The notes below the pieces were generated by a model. The model ran no database searches and was not told the DNA's origin. It was given only the letters and a program-made list of their open reading frames with translations. A stretch of DNA of 20,876 nucleotides from Alphaproteobacteria bacterium. Lineage in GTDB: Bacteria; Pseudomonadota; Alphaproteobacteria; Rs-D84. Position 1 is the first letter of the stretch; every line of letters begins with the position of its first letter. Below are positions 6,038 through 13,732 of the stretch, in pieces. The DNA is taken from assembly GCA_029051085.1 (NCBI GenBank), contig JAIDLK010000078.1:1-20876 (forward strand). The letters are read 5' to 3'. The position numbers were made by a program, and so were the translations under genes.

Positions 6038-7051
6038 ATGTTAAGATTATTTGCTTTTCTATGTTTATGCATCGCACCCATTGCCGGTTTTGCATTTGAA
6101 ATATCAAGTCTGGCCACATGTTCTGCGGTCGCGGTAAAAAAGATGGCCGTAACAGATGCGATATATAAGTCGGAAAACAGCAGAAATAATCAGTTCTATG
6201 GGAACAAACAATTTGTTAGCCTGTTGGGGAAACAGACGCAGGTTTTTGACACAAACTATGTTTATCTGGGGCCAGACAAAAAAGAGCAACAAGGTATTTC
6301 AAAATGGTATTATTATTCAAAAACATCATCAGGTCGTCGCGGAACAAGCAAGCTAAATTATGAAAAAAATGATGTTATGCGTGCGGCGCGCGCTGGTGAT
6401 ATTGCGGTAATATGTAAAAGGGAACGCGACCTGGTCCTGGTCGTAGTTCAACAGGATTCGTCCCATGTACAAGAGCTTTATTCTATCTTGGGAACGGCGC
6501 CCATGCCAACGGTGGAAAAGACATCGCTATGGCGGCGCCTGTGGGGCACGACGGAAAAGCGTACGGATGATTATGAAATAGACACCGCCGCACTGCCCAT
6601 GCCGACAATACCGGAGAAATCATGGGCGCGCATATATTTTACCCCCGGCCCCGAGTGCGAGGATAATATTGTCGCCAGTATTGATGATGCCACACGTGCG
6701 ATTGATGTTGCGGTATATTCCATTACCAATGACAAGATAGTAGACAGCCTGCTGGCGGCGCATCGCCGCGGTGTGCGTGTCCGCATAATCAGCGACCGTA
6801 TCCAGGCCTCTGGCCGGCATTCGCTTATCTCGCGTCTGGCGGATGCGGGTGTGCCGGTTACACTGAATAAAAAGCATAAAATCATGCATCATAAGTTTGC
6901 AATATTTGATAAAAAGGATATCGAAACCGGTTCCTATAACTGGACATCGTCTGCGACACAATCTAATGCGGAAAACTGTATGTTCTTTCCGGAACAGCGC
7001 AAAGAATTCACAAACCAGTTTAAATATCTGTGGGACTTTTATCAGGGATAA
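6038..7051 (+). CDS. Exported-looking phospholipase D-family nuclease with N-terminal extra domain
   Basis: 337 aa. Residues 1-20 form a textbook signal peptide (MLR, a hydrophobic core, then GFA). Residues about 195-337 form one PLD domain: ARIYFTPGPECEDNIVASI, the AIDVAVYSITNDKIVDSL strand-helix, and a single HKD motif H284-x-K286-x4-D291, followed by GSYNWTSSA and N311/E312. This matches the small Nuc/BfiI-type nucleases, which dimerise to bring two HKD motifs together and cut DNA without metal. Residues about 36-152 are a separate domain. Its SKWYYYSKTSSGRRGTSKL and AGDIAVICKRERD segments, with the following Q-E-L-Y-S-I-L-G, remind me of the EcoRII N-terminal / BfiI C-terminal DNA-recognition pseudobarrel; this is pattern memory only. 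An internal ATG at residue 36 (6143) would give a cytoplasmic form but has a poor ribosome site. It lies 57 bases after the methyltransferase. Confidence 0.85.
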   Translation: MLRLFAFLCLCIAPIAGFAFEISSLATCSAVAVKKMAVTDAIYKSENSRNNQFYGNKQFVSLLGKQTQVFDTNYVYLGPDKKEQQGISKWYYYSKTSSGRRGTSKLNYEKNDVMRAARAGDIAVICKRERDLVLVVVQQDSSHVQELYSILGTAPMPTVEKTSLWRRLWGTTEKRTDDYEIDTAALPMPTIPEKSWARIYFTPGPECEDNIVASIDDATRAIDVAVYSITNDKIVDSLLAAHRRGVRVRIISDRIQASGRHSLISRLADAGVPVTLNKKHKIMHHKFAIFDKKDIETGSYNWTSSATQSNAENCMFFPEQRKEFTNQFKYLWDFYQG

Positions 7052-7078
7052 AAAAATCCGCCATTTGGGCGGGTTTTT
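7050..7078. terminator. Bidirectional terminator between the PLD gene and tRNA-His
   Basis: CCGCC (7058-7062) pairs with GGCGG (7068-7072) around the loop ATTTG. TTTTT follows on the + strand and, read on the minus strand, a run of seven T follows (the A-run at 7050-7056). It can end both the PLD-nuclease transcript and the tRNA transcript. Confidence 0.75.
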
Positions 7079-7081
7079 AAA

Positions 7082-7159
7082 TGGGGCGGATGACCGGATT
7101 TGAACCGGCGACATCCAGTACCACAAACTGGCGCTCTAACCAACTGAGCTACATCCGCC
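7082..7159 (-). tRNA. tRNA-His(GTG)
   Basis: A 78-nt cloverleaf including encoded CCA. The anticodon arm is CCAGT-TTGTGGT-ACTGG, giving anticodon GTG. The T arm GCCGG-TTCAAAT-CCGGT and D arm GCTC...GAGC are normal. A 7-bp acceptor (GCGGATG/CATCCGC) plus an extra 5' G opposite discriminator C fits only if the G(-1):C73 pair of classical tRNA-His is encoded. It is the second gene of a two-tRNA transcript. Confidence 0.95.
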
Positions 7160-7195
7160 ATACTCCGAACAGGACATGAATCCTATTCAAAATAG

Positions 7196-7271
7196 TGGTG
7201 GAGCTGATCGGACTCGAACCGACGACCCCTTGCATGCCATGCAAGTGCTCTACCAACTGAGCTACAACCCC
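7196..7271 (-). tRNA. tRNA-Ala(GGC)
   Basis: A 76-nt cloverleaf with encoded CCA. The anticodon arm CTTGC-ATGGCAT-GCAAG gives anticodon GGC, which reads GCC/GCU alanine codons. The acceptor stem starts GGGGTTG and pairs with CAGCTCC through two G-U pairs. It lies 36 bases upstream of tRNA-His on the same strand. Confidence 0.95.
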
Positions 7272-7283
7272 ATGCGAACGCTT

Positions 7284-7312
7284 ATTCTATATTTCTTCTT
7301 GCCAAATGTCAA
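7284..7312 (-). promoter_or_regulatory. Promoter of the tRNA-Ala/tRNA-His operon
   Basis: On the minus strand there is a consensus -35 TTGACA (+ 7307-7312), a 17-base spacer and TAGAAT (+ 7284-7289), ending 12 bases before the tRNA-Ala 5' end. It overlaps the divergent frr promoter. Confidence 0.75.
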
Positions 7313-7328
7313 ATCAATTTGCTACGAT
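7299..7328 (+). promoter_or_regulatory. frr operon promoter
   Basis: TTGCCA (7299-7304), an 18-base spacer, then TACGAT (7323-7328) with a TTTGC extension. It overlaps the divergent tRNA promoter, so the two may compete for polymerase. Confidence 0.5.
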
Positions 7329-7352
7329 TTTTAAACATAAGGAGATTTTATC

Positions 7353-7913
7353 ATGGATTATACCGCCCTAAAGGCCGAAGTTGAACAGAAAACAGCACAA
7401 ACAATCGAAGTTTTAAAGAATGAATTCGCAGGATTACGCACAGGTCGTGCATCGGTACACCTGCTTGACGGTGTCCGCGCAATGGTTTATGGCGCGGAAA
7501 TGCCCCTGAACCAGGTTGCAACCGTATCTGCACCGGATAATCAGACATTGTCTGTAACCGTATGGGATGCGACAAACGCTCCGGCGGTTGAAAAAGCTAT
7601 CCGTGACAGTGGTCTGGGCTTAAATCCCATGACCGCCGGCGGGGTAATTCGTCTGAACCTGCCGCCGCTTACCGAAGAGCGCCGTAAAGAACTGGTAAAG
7701 GTTTCCGGAAAATATGCCGAAGAGGCCAAGATTTCCATGCGCAACATTCGCCAGGATGCCATGGGCAAAATAAAGCGTGCGGTCACAGACAAGGAAATTT
7801 CCGAAGACGACCAGCGTAAATATGAAGATGACCTGCAAAAGGTATTTGAACGTCGTGCCGGGGAAGTAGATACTCTGGCGAAACAGAAAGAAGCCGATAT
7901 TTTATCCGTATAA
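7353..7913 (+). CDS. frr: Ribosome recycling factor
   Basis: 186 aa, the standard length for the family. With EF-G it splits the post-termination ribosome. Conserved segments are present throughout: FAGLRTGRAS, SVTVWDATNAPAVEKAIRDSGLGLNP, the RLNLPPLTEERRKELVK hinge and KISMRNIRQDAMGKIKR. AGGAG lies 9 bases before the ATG. It leads an operon with uppS 23 bases downstream. In most proteobacteria tsf and pyrH precede frr; here the preceding genes are two divergent tRNAs, so frr has its own promoter. Confidence 0.98.
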   Translation: MDYTALKAEVEQKTAQTIEVLKNEFAGLRTGRASVHLLDGVRAMVYGAEMPLNQVATVSAPDNQTLSVTVWDATNAPAVEKAIRDSGLGLNPMTAGGVIRLNLPPLTEERRKELVKVSGKYAEEAKISMRNIRQDAMGKIKRAVTDKEISEDDQRKYEDDLQKVFERRAGEVDTLAKQKEADILSV

Positions 7914-7936
7914 CCGATTACATATTGGATTTGCAT

Positions 7937-8701
7937 ATGTTCAAACTGTTCAAAAAAAAGCAAACTTTGCCCGTTATTCCGGCGCGTGTCCCGGCGCATA
8001 TCGCGTTTATATGCGATGGTAATCGCCGCTGGGCGGAAAAACGCGGACTGCCACCATTGATGGGCCATCGCGCGGGGATTTCAAATTTTGAAAATCTGGT
8101 CGACTGGTATATTGCGCGCGGTGTTTCAACCGTAACGTTCTTTATATTTTCCACTGAAAACTGGAATCGCTCTGATGAAGAGGTAAACTTCCTTATGGAC
8201 CTGTTCTATGAGGAGCTGAAAAAGAACATGAAACATGCGCTGGAAAAGAACCTGCGTTACCGCATTGTCGGCAGTCGTGCGCGCTTGCCGAAAAGGCTGG
8301 CTGATATGTGCGACAGCTTAGAGGAAACATCCGCGGAAAACACCGGCGGTACGGTTGTCTTTGCTTTGAACTATGGCGGCCAGGCGGAAATCATCGATGC
8401 CGTAAATGCGGCGATTGCAGATGGAAAACCGGTTGATTGTGATACATTTGAAACATATCTTGATACGGGTGACCTGTTGCCGATTGATTTGATGGTTCGA
8501 ACCAGTAATGAATTTAGAATCTCAAACTTTCTGCTATGGAAACTGGCCTATGCAGAATTACTGTTCATGCCACGGCACTGGCCGGATTTGGTGCGCAGTG
8601 AAAGTCTGTGGCAATATACGCTGGACGAATATGCACGCCGTGACCGTCGATTCGGTGGCGGTAAAAAGGCAAATTACGCGGGCAAGAAAAAGGTGAAATA
8701 A
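7937..8701 (+). CDS. uppS: Di-trans,poly-cis-undecaprenyl-diphosphate synthase
   Basis: 254 aa from the ATG at 7937, which has GGA at 7927-7929 upstream; an in-frame TTG at 7925 is less likely. It elongates farnesyl diphosphate with isopentenyl diphosphate to the C55 lipid carrier for peptidoglycan and O-antigen. The active-site loop reads HIAFICDGNRRWAEKRG, with the catalytic Asp, although the usual DGNGRW Gly is Arg, as in some other members. Further family marks are FFIFSTENWNRS, ALNYGGQAEI and the C-terminal MVRTSNEFRISNFLLWKLAYAEL, which carries the diphosphate-binding Arg/Ser residues. The following cdsA starts 1 base after the stop. Confidence 0.96.
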   Translation: MFKLFKKKQTLPVIPARVPAHIAFICDGNRRWAEKRGLPPLMGHRAGISNFENLVDWYIARGVSTVTFFIFSTENWNRSDEEVNFLMDLFYEELKKNMKHALEKNLRYRIVGSRARLPKRLADMCDSLEETSAENTGGTVVFALNYGGQAEIIDAVNAAIADGKPVDCDTFETYLDTGDLLPIDLMVRTSNEFRISNFLLWKLAYAELLFMPRHWPDLVRSESLWQYTLDEYARRDRRFGGGKKANYAGKKKVK

Positions 8702-8702
8702 C

Positions 8703-9350
8703 ATGTCCAATACAACACAAAGAATTATCGTCGGTTCTGTTTTGGCGCTGGTTGCGGCATTGGCGGCACTGGGGGAATATTTTGGATTGCCGGCGGTCCG
8801 ATGGCTGGGGGTGGCGGTGGTTGTCATGATGATTGTTGAAATGGCGGCCATGATGTCACGCAACCGTGCGGCACTGCGTCAAAATCGTAATGGAATTGTC
8901 TGCTCGGTATTTATGGCATGGCTGGTGCTGATGTTGTTTTCTATATATTCCGTCGGCACGCGGCCATGGATTATATTGTTGTTATTGTTAATTATTGCCG
9001 CGGCGGACATCGGTGCATGGTTCTTTGGGCATCTGTTGGGCGGTGATAAAATGTGGGCGCGCCTATCGGCCAACAAAACATGGTCCGGTCAGATTGCCGG
9101 TATTTTATGCGGGACTGCGGCGGCCGTTATGTACGGATTGCTGGGCACGGATACTTTCATGCCTCAGCTGATGTGGATTGGTATCAGTGTTGCGCTGATG
9201 TCACAGTATGGTGATTTGACCGCCAGCTGGATAAAGCGTCGCATGGGGGTTAAGGATTTCGGGAATATTTTACCGGGACACGGCGGTCTGCTGGATAGGT
9301 TTGACGGCTGGATTTACGTTTTGCCGATAATATGGCTGGTTATGCTATAG
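8703..9350 (+). CDS. cdsA: Phosphatidate cytidylyltransferase
   Basis: 215 aa, shorter than E. coli CdsA (285 aa). It makes CDP-diacylglycerol from phosphatidate and CTP in the inner membrane, the precursor of all phospholipids. It has about six hydrophobic helices, and the family signature is complete: SWIKRRMGVKDFGNILPGHGG, followed by LLDRFD. The ribosome site AAGGTG lies inside the end of uppS, implying coupling. The length difference is mainly a shorter N-terminal membrane region. The next gene in the canonical order would be dxr, which is absent. Confidence 0.95.
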   Translation: MSNTTQRIIVGSVLALVAALAALGEYFGLPAVRWLGVAVVVMMIVEMAAMMSRNRAALRQNRNGIVCSVFMAWLVLMLFSIYSVGTRPWIILLLLLIIAAADIGAWFFGHLLGGDKMWARLSANKTWSGQIAGILCGTAAAVMYGLLGTDTFMPQLMWIGISVALMSQYGDLTASWIKRRMGVKDFGNILPGHGGLLDRFDGWIYVLPIIWLVML

Positions 9351-9351
9351 T
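9346..9351 (+). promoter_or_regulatory. Possible internal -10 before rseP
   Basis: TATAGT with a TGC extension overlaps the cdsA stop codon. The best -35, TTGCCG (9321-9326), is 19 bases away, which is long. This is weak evidence for an internal promoter of rseP-bamA. Confidence 0.25.
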
Positions 9352-9384
9352 CTTTAACAGCTAGGGGAAGGAAAGGTAATAATT

Positions 9385-10443
9385 ATGCATACTTTGTTAA
9401 CCATTGTCGCATTATTGATAGTTTTGGGCGTCGTGGTTTTTGTTCACGAGCTTGGGCATTTCTTGGCGGCACGCTGGGCCGGTGTTCGCGTTGATACATT
9501 TTCAATCGGATTTGGGCCGGCCATTATAAAATGGCATGACCGTCGTGGTACAACATGGAAATTGGCCTGCTTGCCTTTGGGCGGATATGTATCCATTTAC
9601 GGCCAGGAAGATATGTTTGACCGTAAAAAGTATAACGAGTTGCCTGCGGCTAAGAAAAAAGGGCATTATCTGTCTGCACCGGCATGGAAACAGTTCATAA
9701 TAATCGCGGCTGGTGTAACAATGAACTTTTTGCTGGCATGGTTTATATATTCATTCCTGTTTATGTTTCAGCCCAAGACGGTACAGCTACCGGTTGTCGG
9801 CCAGGTTATTCAGGAATCTGTTGCATTTAATGCGGGGGTAAAGCCGGGGGATGTTGTTATCCGCATTGATGAAGAGAAAATAACAAATTGGGGCGAGTTG
9901 ATTATAGCCAAGGAAATCGCGGCAAATCGTGATGCAAATGTGCTGTTGGTTCGTGGCGACAAACTGGTCCAGGTAAAGCTTTCGCCGGCCGAACGCTGGG
10001 GCCTGATTGCCGACGGCAGCAAGACTGAATTCCGCAAGAAAGGCTTTTTCGGTGCCATTTATTCCGGCGCCCGCGAAACATATCATCAGTCGAAAACATT
10101 ACTGGTGGTTCTGAAACAGATTGTAACGGGCGAACGTTCTTCAAAGCAGTTGGGCTCATTCATTACCATTGCCGAGGTTTCCGGCCAGGCCATGGCGATG
10201 GGCTTGTTTGCCTTATTGTCCATAATCGCACTGCTGTCGGTAAATCTGGGGGTCATAAACCTGTTGCCGTTGCCTGTTTTGGATGGTGGATATCTTCTGA
10301 TATTGATAATAGAGGCCGTAACACGTCGCAAGCTTGGCGGGCGTGGCATGGAGATTGCGATTATCGCAGGCTGGGTGTTGATATTCGGACTGTTTGTGCT
10401 TACTATGTGGAACGACCTGGCGCGGGTCTTTGGATTGAACTGA
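9385..10443 (+). CDS. rseP: Site-2 intramembrane zinc metalloprotease RseP
   Basis: 352 aa. RseP cuts transmembrane segments such as anti-sigma factors and remnant signal peptides. The zinc site HELGH (H21-E22-x-x-H25) lies in the first membrane helix, and the third ligand is D300 in LPLPVLDGG near the C-terminal membrane block. There is one PDZ domain between them (about residues 135-215, GVKPGDVVIRIDEEKITNW), as in alphaproteobacterial short forms; E. coli RseP has two. Helices lie near 3-25, 100-125, 275-300 and 325-345. GGAAGGAAAGG lies upstream of the ATG. bamA follows after one base. Confidence 0.95.
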   Translation: MHTLLTIVALLIVLGVVVFVHELGHFLAARWAGVRVDTFSIGFGPAIIKWHDRRGTTWKLACLPLGGYVSIYGQEDMFDRKKYNELPAAKKKGHYLSAPAWKQFIIIAAGVTMNFLLAWFIYSFLFMFQPKTVQLPVVGQVIQESVAFNAGVKPGDVVIRIDEEKITNWGELIIAKEIAANRDANVLLVRGDKLVQVKLSPAERWGLIADGSKTEFRKKGFFGAIYSGARETYHQSKTLLVVLKQIVTGERSSKQLGSFITIAEVSGQAMAMGLFALLSIIALLSVNLGVINLLPLPVLDGGYLLILIIEAVTRRKLGGRGMEIAIIAGWVLIFGLFVLTMWNDLARVFGLN

Positions 10444-10444
10444 T

Positions 10445-12730
10445 ATGAATAACACGAAAAATATATTATTTGCAACTGTTGCGGCAATGACGGCTATGCC
10501 GGCATCTGCGGGGCTGTCGCGTATTGACGTTACCGGAAACCAGCGTATGGATGCAGAATCGGTACGCATATTGGCGGATGTTAAGGTTGGCGACAATATA
10601 ACTTCGGAACGTACCAATCAAATCGCCAAAAAGTTGCAGGAAAGCGGGTACTTTTCAAAAATCAATGTGCGCATGTCCGGGGACGTGCTGAAAATTGATA
10701 TTACCGAGGCTCCGATTGTAAACCAGGTAACGGTTGAAGGGAATGATGAAATCTCGGCCGATGATTTAAAGAAAGAAGTAAAAACGCGTGAGCGCACATC
10801 ATACGATGAATCTGTTATCGGCGGGGATGTCCAGCGCATGCTGACCCTGTACCAGCGCAAGGGTTATTTCGGCACAAAAATCAACCCGAAAAAAATAGCG
10901 CTGGATGACAATCGTGTGAACATCGTATATGAAATTACAGAAGGGCACCCGACATACATTCGCGATATTAAATTTGAGGGCAATAAGAAATTCCGCTCAA
11001 AAGAATTACGTGGTGCAATATTATCGCGCGAGCATGCCTGGTGGCGCCTAATGACCCAGTTTGACGTGTTCGACGAGGATCGTATTCTATATGACCAGCA
11101 GATGCTGCGCCAGTTTTATCTTCGCAACGGGTATGTGGATTTTCAGATAAAAAGTGCCAACGGTGTATTTACACCCGACCGCGAGTATTATTCCGTTACC
11201 TTTGTCGTGGACGAGGGACCGCAGTATAAAATCGGTGATGTTACAATTGACAATCCGTTCCCGGATGTTCCGGACAAGGTGCTGCGTGATGCACTGAAAG
11301 TATCGAAAAAACAGGTTTATAACATCGACAAGGTCGAAGAGACAATAACATCCCTGCGCGGTGCGATTGCAGAATACGGATATGCCTTTATCACAGTAGA
11401 ACCTGTCCCGGTAAAGCATGACGATACACGCACGATTGATATGGAATTTAAGATAGAGAAAACAAACAGAATCTATCTGAACTCAATAAACATTCTTGGG
11501 AACGTCCGCACATTTGACAGTGTTATCGAGCAGTCACTGCCGATGCGTGCCGGCGACCCGTTCTCGCTTCAGGATATTGAAACAGGACGCCAGAATTTGA
11601 TGCGTACGCGCTATTTCAAAGACGTTCAGATGGTGCCAAGCCGCATTGCGGACGCAAACATGATGAATCTGGATGTACGCGTCGAAGAACAGCCGACCGG
11701 TGAACTTTCCGGGGGCTTTGGTTGGTCGAATATCAACGGATTTATGGTTGATGCCGGTATCACGGAAAGTAATTTCATGGGCCGTGGCCAGGTTGTACAA
11801 TTACGCGGCTCCATCGCCGAGTATCAAAAACAGGCGTTATTCAGCTTTACAGAACCATACCTGTTCGGTCGCGCGCTGTCCGCCGGATTTGATGTGTCTT
11901 ATACAATGTATAACTATTCGTCGTTGGGGTCGCTTGGGTATGACCGTGACTCGTTTGCTGTAACGGGACGCATGGGTTGGCGTTTAACCGACCATTGGTT
12001 CCAAACGCTGCGTCTGTCTGCGTCTTTTGACCAAAACTATGATATCCAGCTGTCCGGCTGGCATGATGCCAATCTGTATACTTTGGGAACGAACTTCCGT
12101 TATCATAATCTGGATACAAATTTCCAACAAAATACCCATACCGGTCTTGTTGGTAATATTGGTCTGGCATATACCGGATTTGGTGGTACTGAAACATTTA
12201 TGCGATACAGTGCCGATGTTACAGCAATGGTAAAATTCTTTTCCGACAGATGGCAGCTGCGTTCCTCCCTTGATTTTGGTTTGATTCAGCCGTTGGATGG
12301 TGACTATGTATCGCGTGTTTACCGTTATTTCTTGGGTGGAGAATCCCTGCGTGGGTTTGACGTCGCTGGCGTTGGCAGTCGTAACTGGGCTTATTCGACA
12401 TACTCTCTTGGTGGTATGTGGAAAGTTAATGGTTCAACTCAGTTGAATTTCCCAATATTTATCCCCGATGAATATCAGGTAAAAGGATTTGTATTCATGG
12501 ACTATGGTGTTTTGGGCAAGCCACCAAAGGCCGAGGATTATTATCCCCAAAATATGCACAGTCCGGAATATGCAAATCATATAGACGATGATATCCGTAC
12601 GTCATATGGTATCGGTATTTATTGGAATACTCCCATGGGGCCGATGAACTTCAGCTGGGGTTGGCCGCTAAAGATGAATAAATACGATAGAGAACAGCGA
12701 TTCCTGCTGTCATTTGAAACCCAGTTCTAA
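10445..12730 (+). CDS. bamA: Outer-membrane protein assembly factor BamA
   Basis: 761 aa. The signal peptide ends PASA, followed by GLSRIDVTGNQRMDAESVR, the start of POTRA 1. Five POTRA-like repeats fill about residues 22-410, including a VEGNDEISADDLK repeat, an IKFEGNKKFRSKELR repeat and an INILGNVRTFDSVI repeat. The remainder is the 16-strand beta barrel with the SLRGFDVAGVG loop-6 motif (RGF) and the C-terminal PMGPMNFSWGWPLK and ...SFETQF ending in the aromatic residue that marks outer-membrane barrels. The start codon lies one base after the rseP stop with only a weak ribosome site, so it probably relies on translational coupling. A strong terminator follows directly, so skp, lpxD, fabZ and lpxA, the usual downstream genes, are not in this operon. 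Confidence 0.97.
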   Translation: MNNTKNILFATVAAMTAMPASAGLSRIDVTGNQRMDAESVRILADVKVGDNITSERTNQIAKKLQESGYFSKINVRMSGDVLKIDITEAPIVNQVTVEGNDEISADDLKKEVKTRERTSYDESVIGGDVQRMLTLYQRKGYFGTKINPKKIALDDNRVNIVYEITEGHPTYIRDIKFEGNKKFRSKELRGAILSREHAWWRLMTQFDVFDEDRILYDQQMLRQFYLRNGYVDFQIKSANGVFTPDREYYSVTFVVDEGPQYKIGDVTIDNPFPDVPDKVLRDALKVSKKQVYNIDKVEETITSLRGAIAEYGYAFITVEPVPVKHDDTRTIDMEFKIEKTNRIYLNSINILGNVRTFDSVIEQSLPMRAGDPFSLQDIETGRQNLMRTRYFKDVQMVPSRIADANMMNLDVRVEEQPTGELSGGFGWSNINGFMVDAGITESNFMGRGQVVQLRGSIAEYQKQALFSFTEPYLFGRALSAGFDVSYTMYNYSSLGSLGYDRDSFAVTGRMGWRLTDHWFQTLRLSASFDQNYDIQLSGWHDANLYTLGTNFRYHNLDTNFQQNTHTGLVGNIGLAYTGFGGTETFMRYSADVTAMVKFFSDRWQLRSSLDFGLIQPLDGDYVSRVYRYFLGGESLRGFDVAGVGSRNWAYSTYSLGGMWKVNGSTQLNFPIFIPDEYQVKGFVFMDYGVLGKPPKAEDYYPQNMHSPEYANHIDDDIRTSYGIGIYWNTPMGPMNFSWGWPLKMNKYDREQRFLLSFETQF

Positions 12731-12742
12731 TGCTGGAAAAAT

Positions 12743-12766
12743 AAAAAGGCCTAAAACGGCCTTTTT
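12743..12766. terminator. Bidirectional terminator between bamA and the hydrolase
   Basis: AAAAAGGCC / GGCCTTTTT form a perfect 9-bp stem around TAAAAC. The T-run on each strand is part of the stem, so it serves both bamA (+) and the convergent hydrolase (-), whose stop codon (12765-12767) overlaps it. Confidence 0.85.
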
Positions 12767-13703
12767 ATTTTTGGTTTATTAAATATTCTCTAATTGACGC
12801 CAAAATATCCTGTGTACAGTCGGAATATGCGGTTAATGCGTTTTCAAATGCATGATTGGCGCCGTCAATTGCCACCACTTGTTTGTGTGGAAATGTAAGC
12901 GCTTTGAAAAAGCGCATATTTTGGTTAAAGTCCGCCATATCGTCCGCCGAACCCAAAATAAAGCGCAGACGTAGCTTTTCGCTCTTGGGTCTATGCGTAA
13001 TAAGGTATGAAACCCGTCGTGCCAGTTTTTCAAAAGTCAATCTCTTGGTCCATTGCATTGGCAACGGCACGTATAAATTATACAGGCAGGTTGGGATTTT
13101 AAATGTGTGATGTTCTATCTCACGCATTTGTGTTGTTACCTTATGTACCAATGTATCCCACGTGGCGCCGGACGGATCGCGGCGCATAAATTTTTCGCGC
13201 AGAATCTGGACCTTTGGCGGTGGCAGAAAATACGGGTTATTCAGCACCAGTTCGTTAAAATAATGCCGAACTTCCATTGAATCTATCATTAAATCAGACA
13301 GGGCACGGCAAGAAATGGAATGTATCCATCCGATGTTATAGCTATGGTTTATGTTGTCAATTGTCTGACAAAATTTTAATCCCGCCTCCAGCGCTTGTTT
13401 TTGGCGCGCCAGTGTCATTGCGCTTATTTGCTTTTGCTCGCCGGCTGTGGCGGATAAGTCTACGCCCTCCAAGGCAACAACATCAAACCCGCCTTCCAGC
13501 GCCTTCTGCATTGGAACCTTCATACAGGGCTCAACAGGACTGCCGCCGTATCCATGAATCAGGTAAACGGTACCATATACAGGATTCGAGCGCGGCACCC
13601 TGGACCAGTATATGTTGGTCAGCGGGCGGCTTCCGCCGTCATTTATCTGATGATAATGTTCAAAAAAGCTTTTTGATATATTGCTATCTTTGCCATCTGA
13701 CAT
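12765..13703 (-). CDS. Alpha/beta-hydrolase of unknown substrate
   Basis: 312 aa with no signal peptide, so probably cytoplasmic. The HGYGGSP oxyanion-hole loop is at residues 50-56. The nucleophile elbow is probably G125-W-I-H128-S129-I-S131: Ser129 sits where GxSxG is expected, but both glycines are replaced. A candidate acid is D254/D255 in ILGSADDMADF and the catalytic His is H284 in DGANHAFEN, in the normal order and spacing for the fold. It lies alone between bamA (convergent) and the lipoprotein operon (divergent), with its own consensus promoter and an inverted repeat at the predicted start site. Esterase, thioesterase or lipase are all possible; no substrate can be named. Confidence 0.75.
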   Translation of the reverse strand: MSDGKDSNISKSFFEHYHQINDGGSRPLTNIYWSRVPRSNPVYGTVYLIHGYGGSPVEPCMKVPMQKALEGGFDVVALEGVDLSATAGEQKQISAMTLARQKQALEAGLKFCQTIDNINHSYNIGWIHSISCRALSDLMIDSMEVRHYFNELVLNNPYFLPPPKVQILREKFMRRDPSGATWDTLVHKVTTQMREIEHHTFKIPTCLYNLYVPLPMQWTKRLTFEKLARRVSYLITHRPKSEKLRLRFILGSADDMADFNQNMRFFKALTFPHKQVVAIDGANHAFENALTAYSDCTQDILASIREYLINQK

Positions 13704-13714
13704 AATTCGTTCTC

Positions 13715-13732
13715 TTACAATAGGAATTGTAA
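13715..13732. promoter_or_regulatory. Perfect inverted repeat, candidate operator of the hydrolase
   Basis: TTACAAT-AGGA-ATTGTAA, a perfect 7-bp dyad with a 4-base centre. It touches the -10 box and covers the predicted start of hydrolase transcription, a classical repressor position. A hairpin in the mRNA leader is the alternative. Confidence 0.5.

Noticed and set aside
7082..7271. tRNA genes as an integration site for the methyltransferase/PLD island
   Set aside because: I found no repeat of the tRNA 3' ends near 5030-5180 or elsewhere in the window, and there is no integrase gene. The tRNAs face toward the island, but no att duplication is visible.
7541..8068. 175-aa frame on the minus strand
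   Set aside because: Antisense shadow of frr and uppS, both certain genes.
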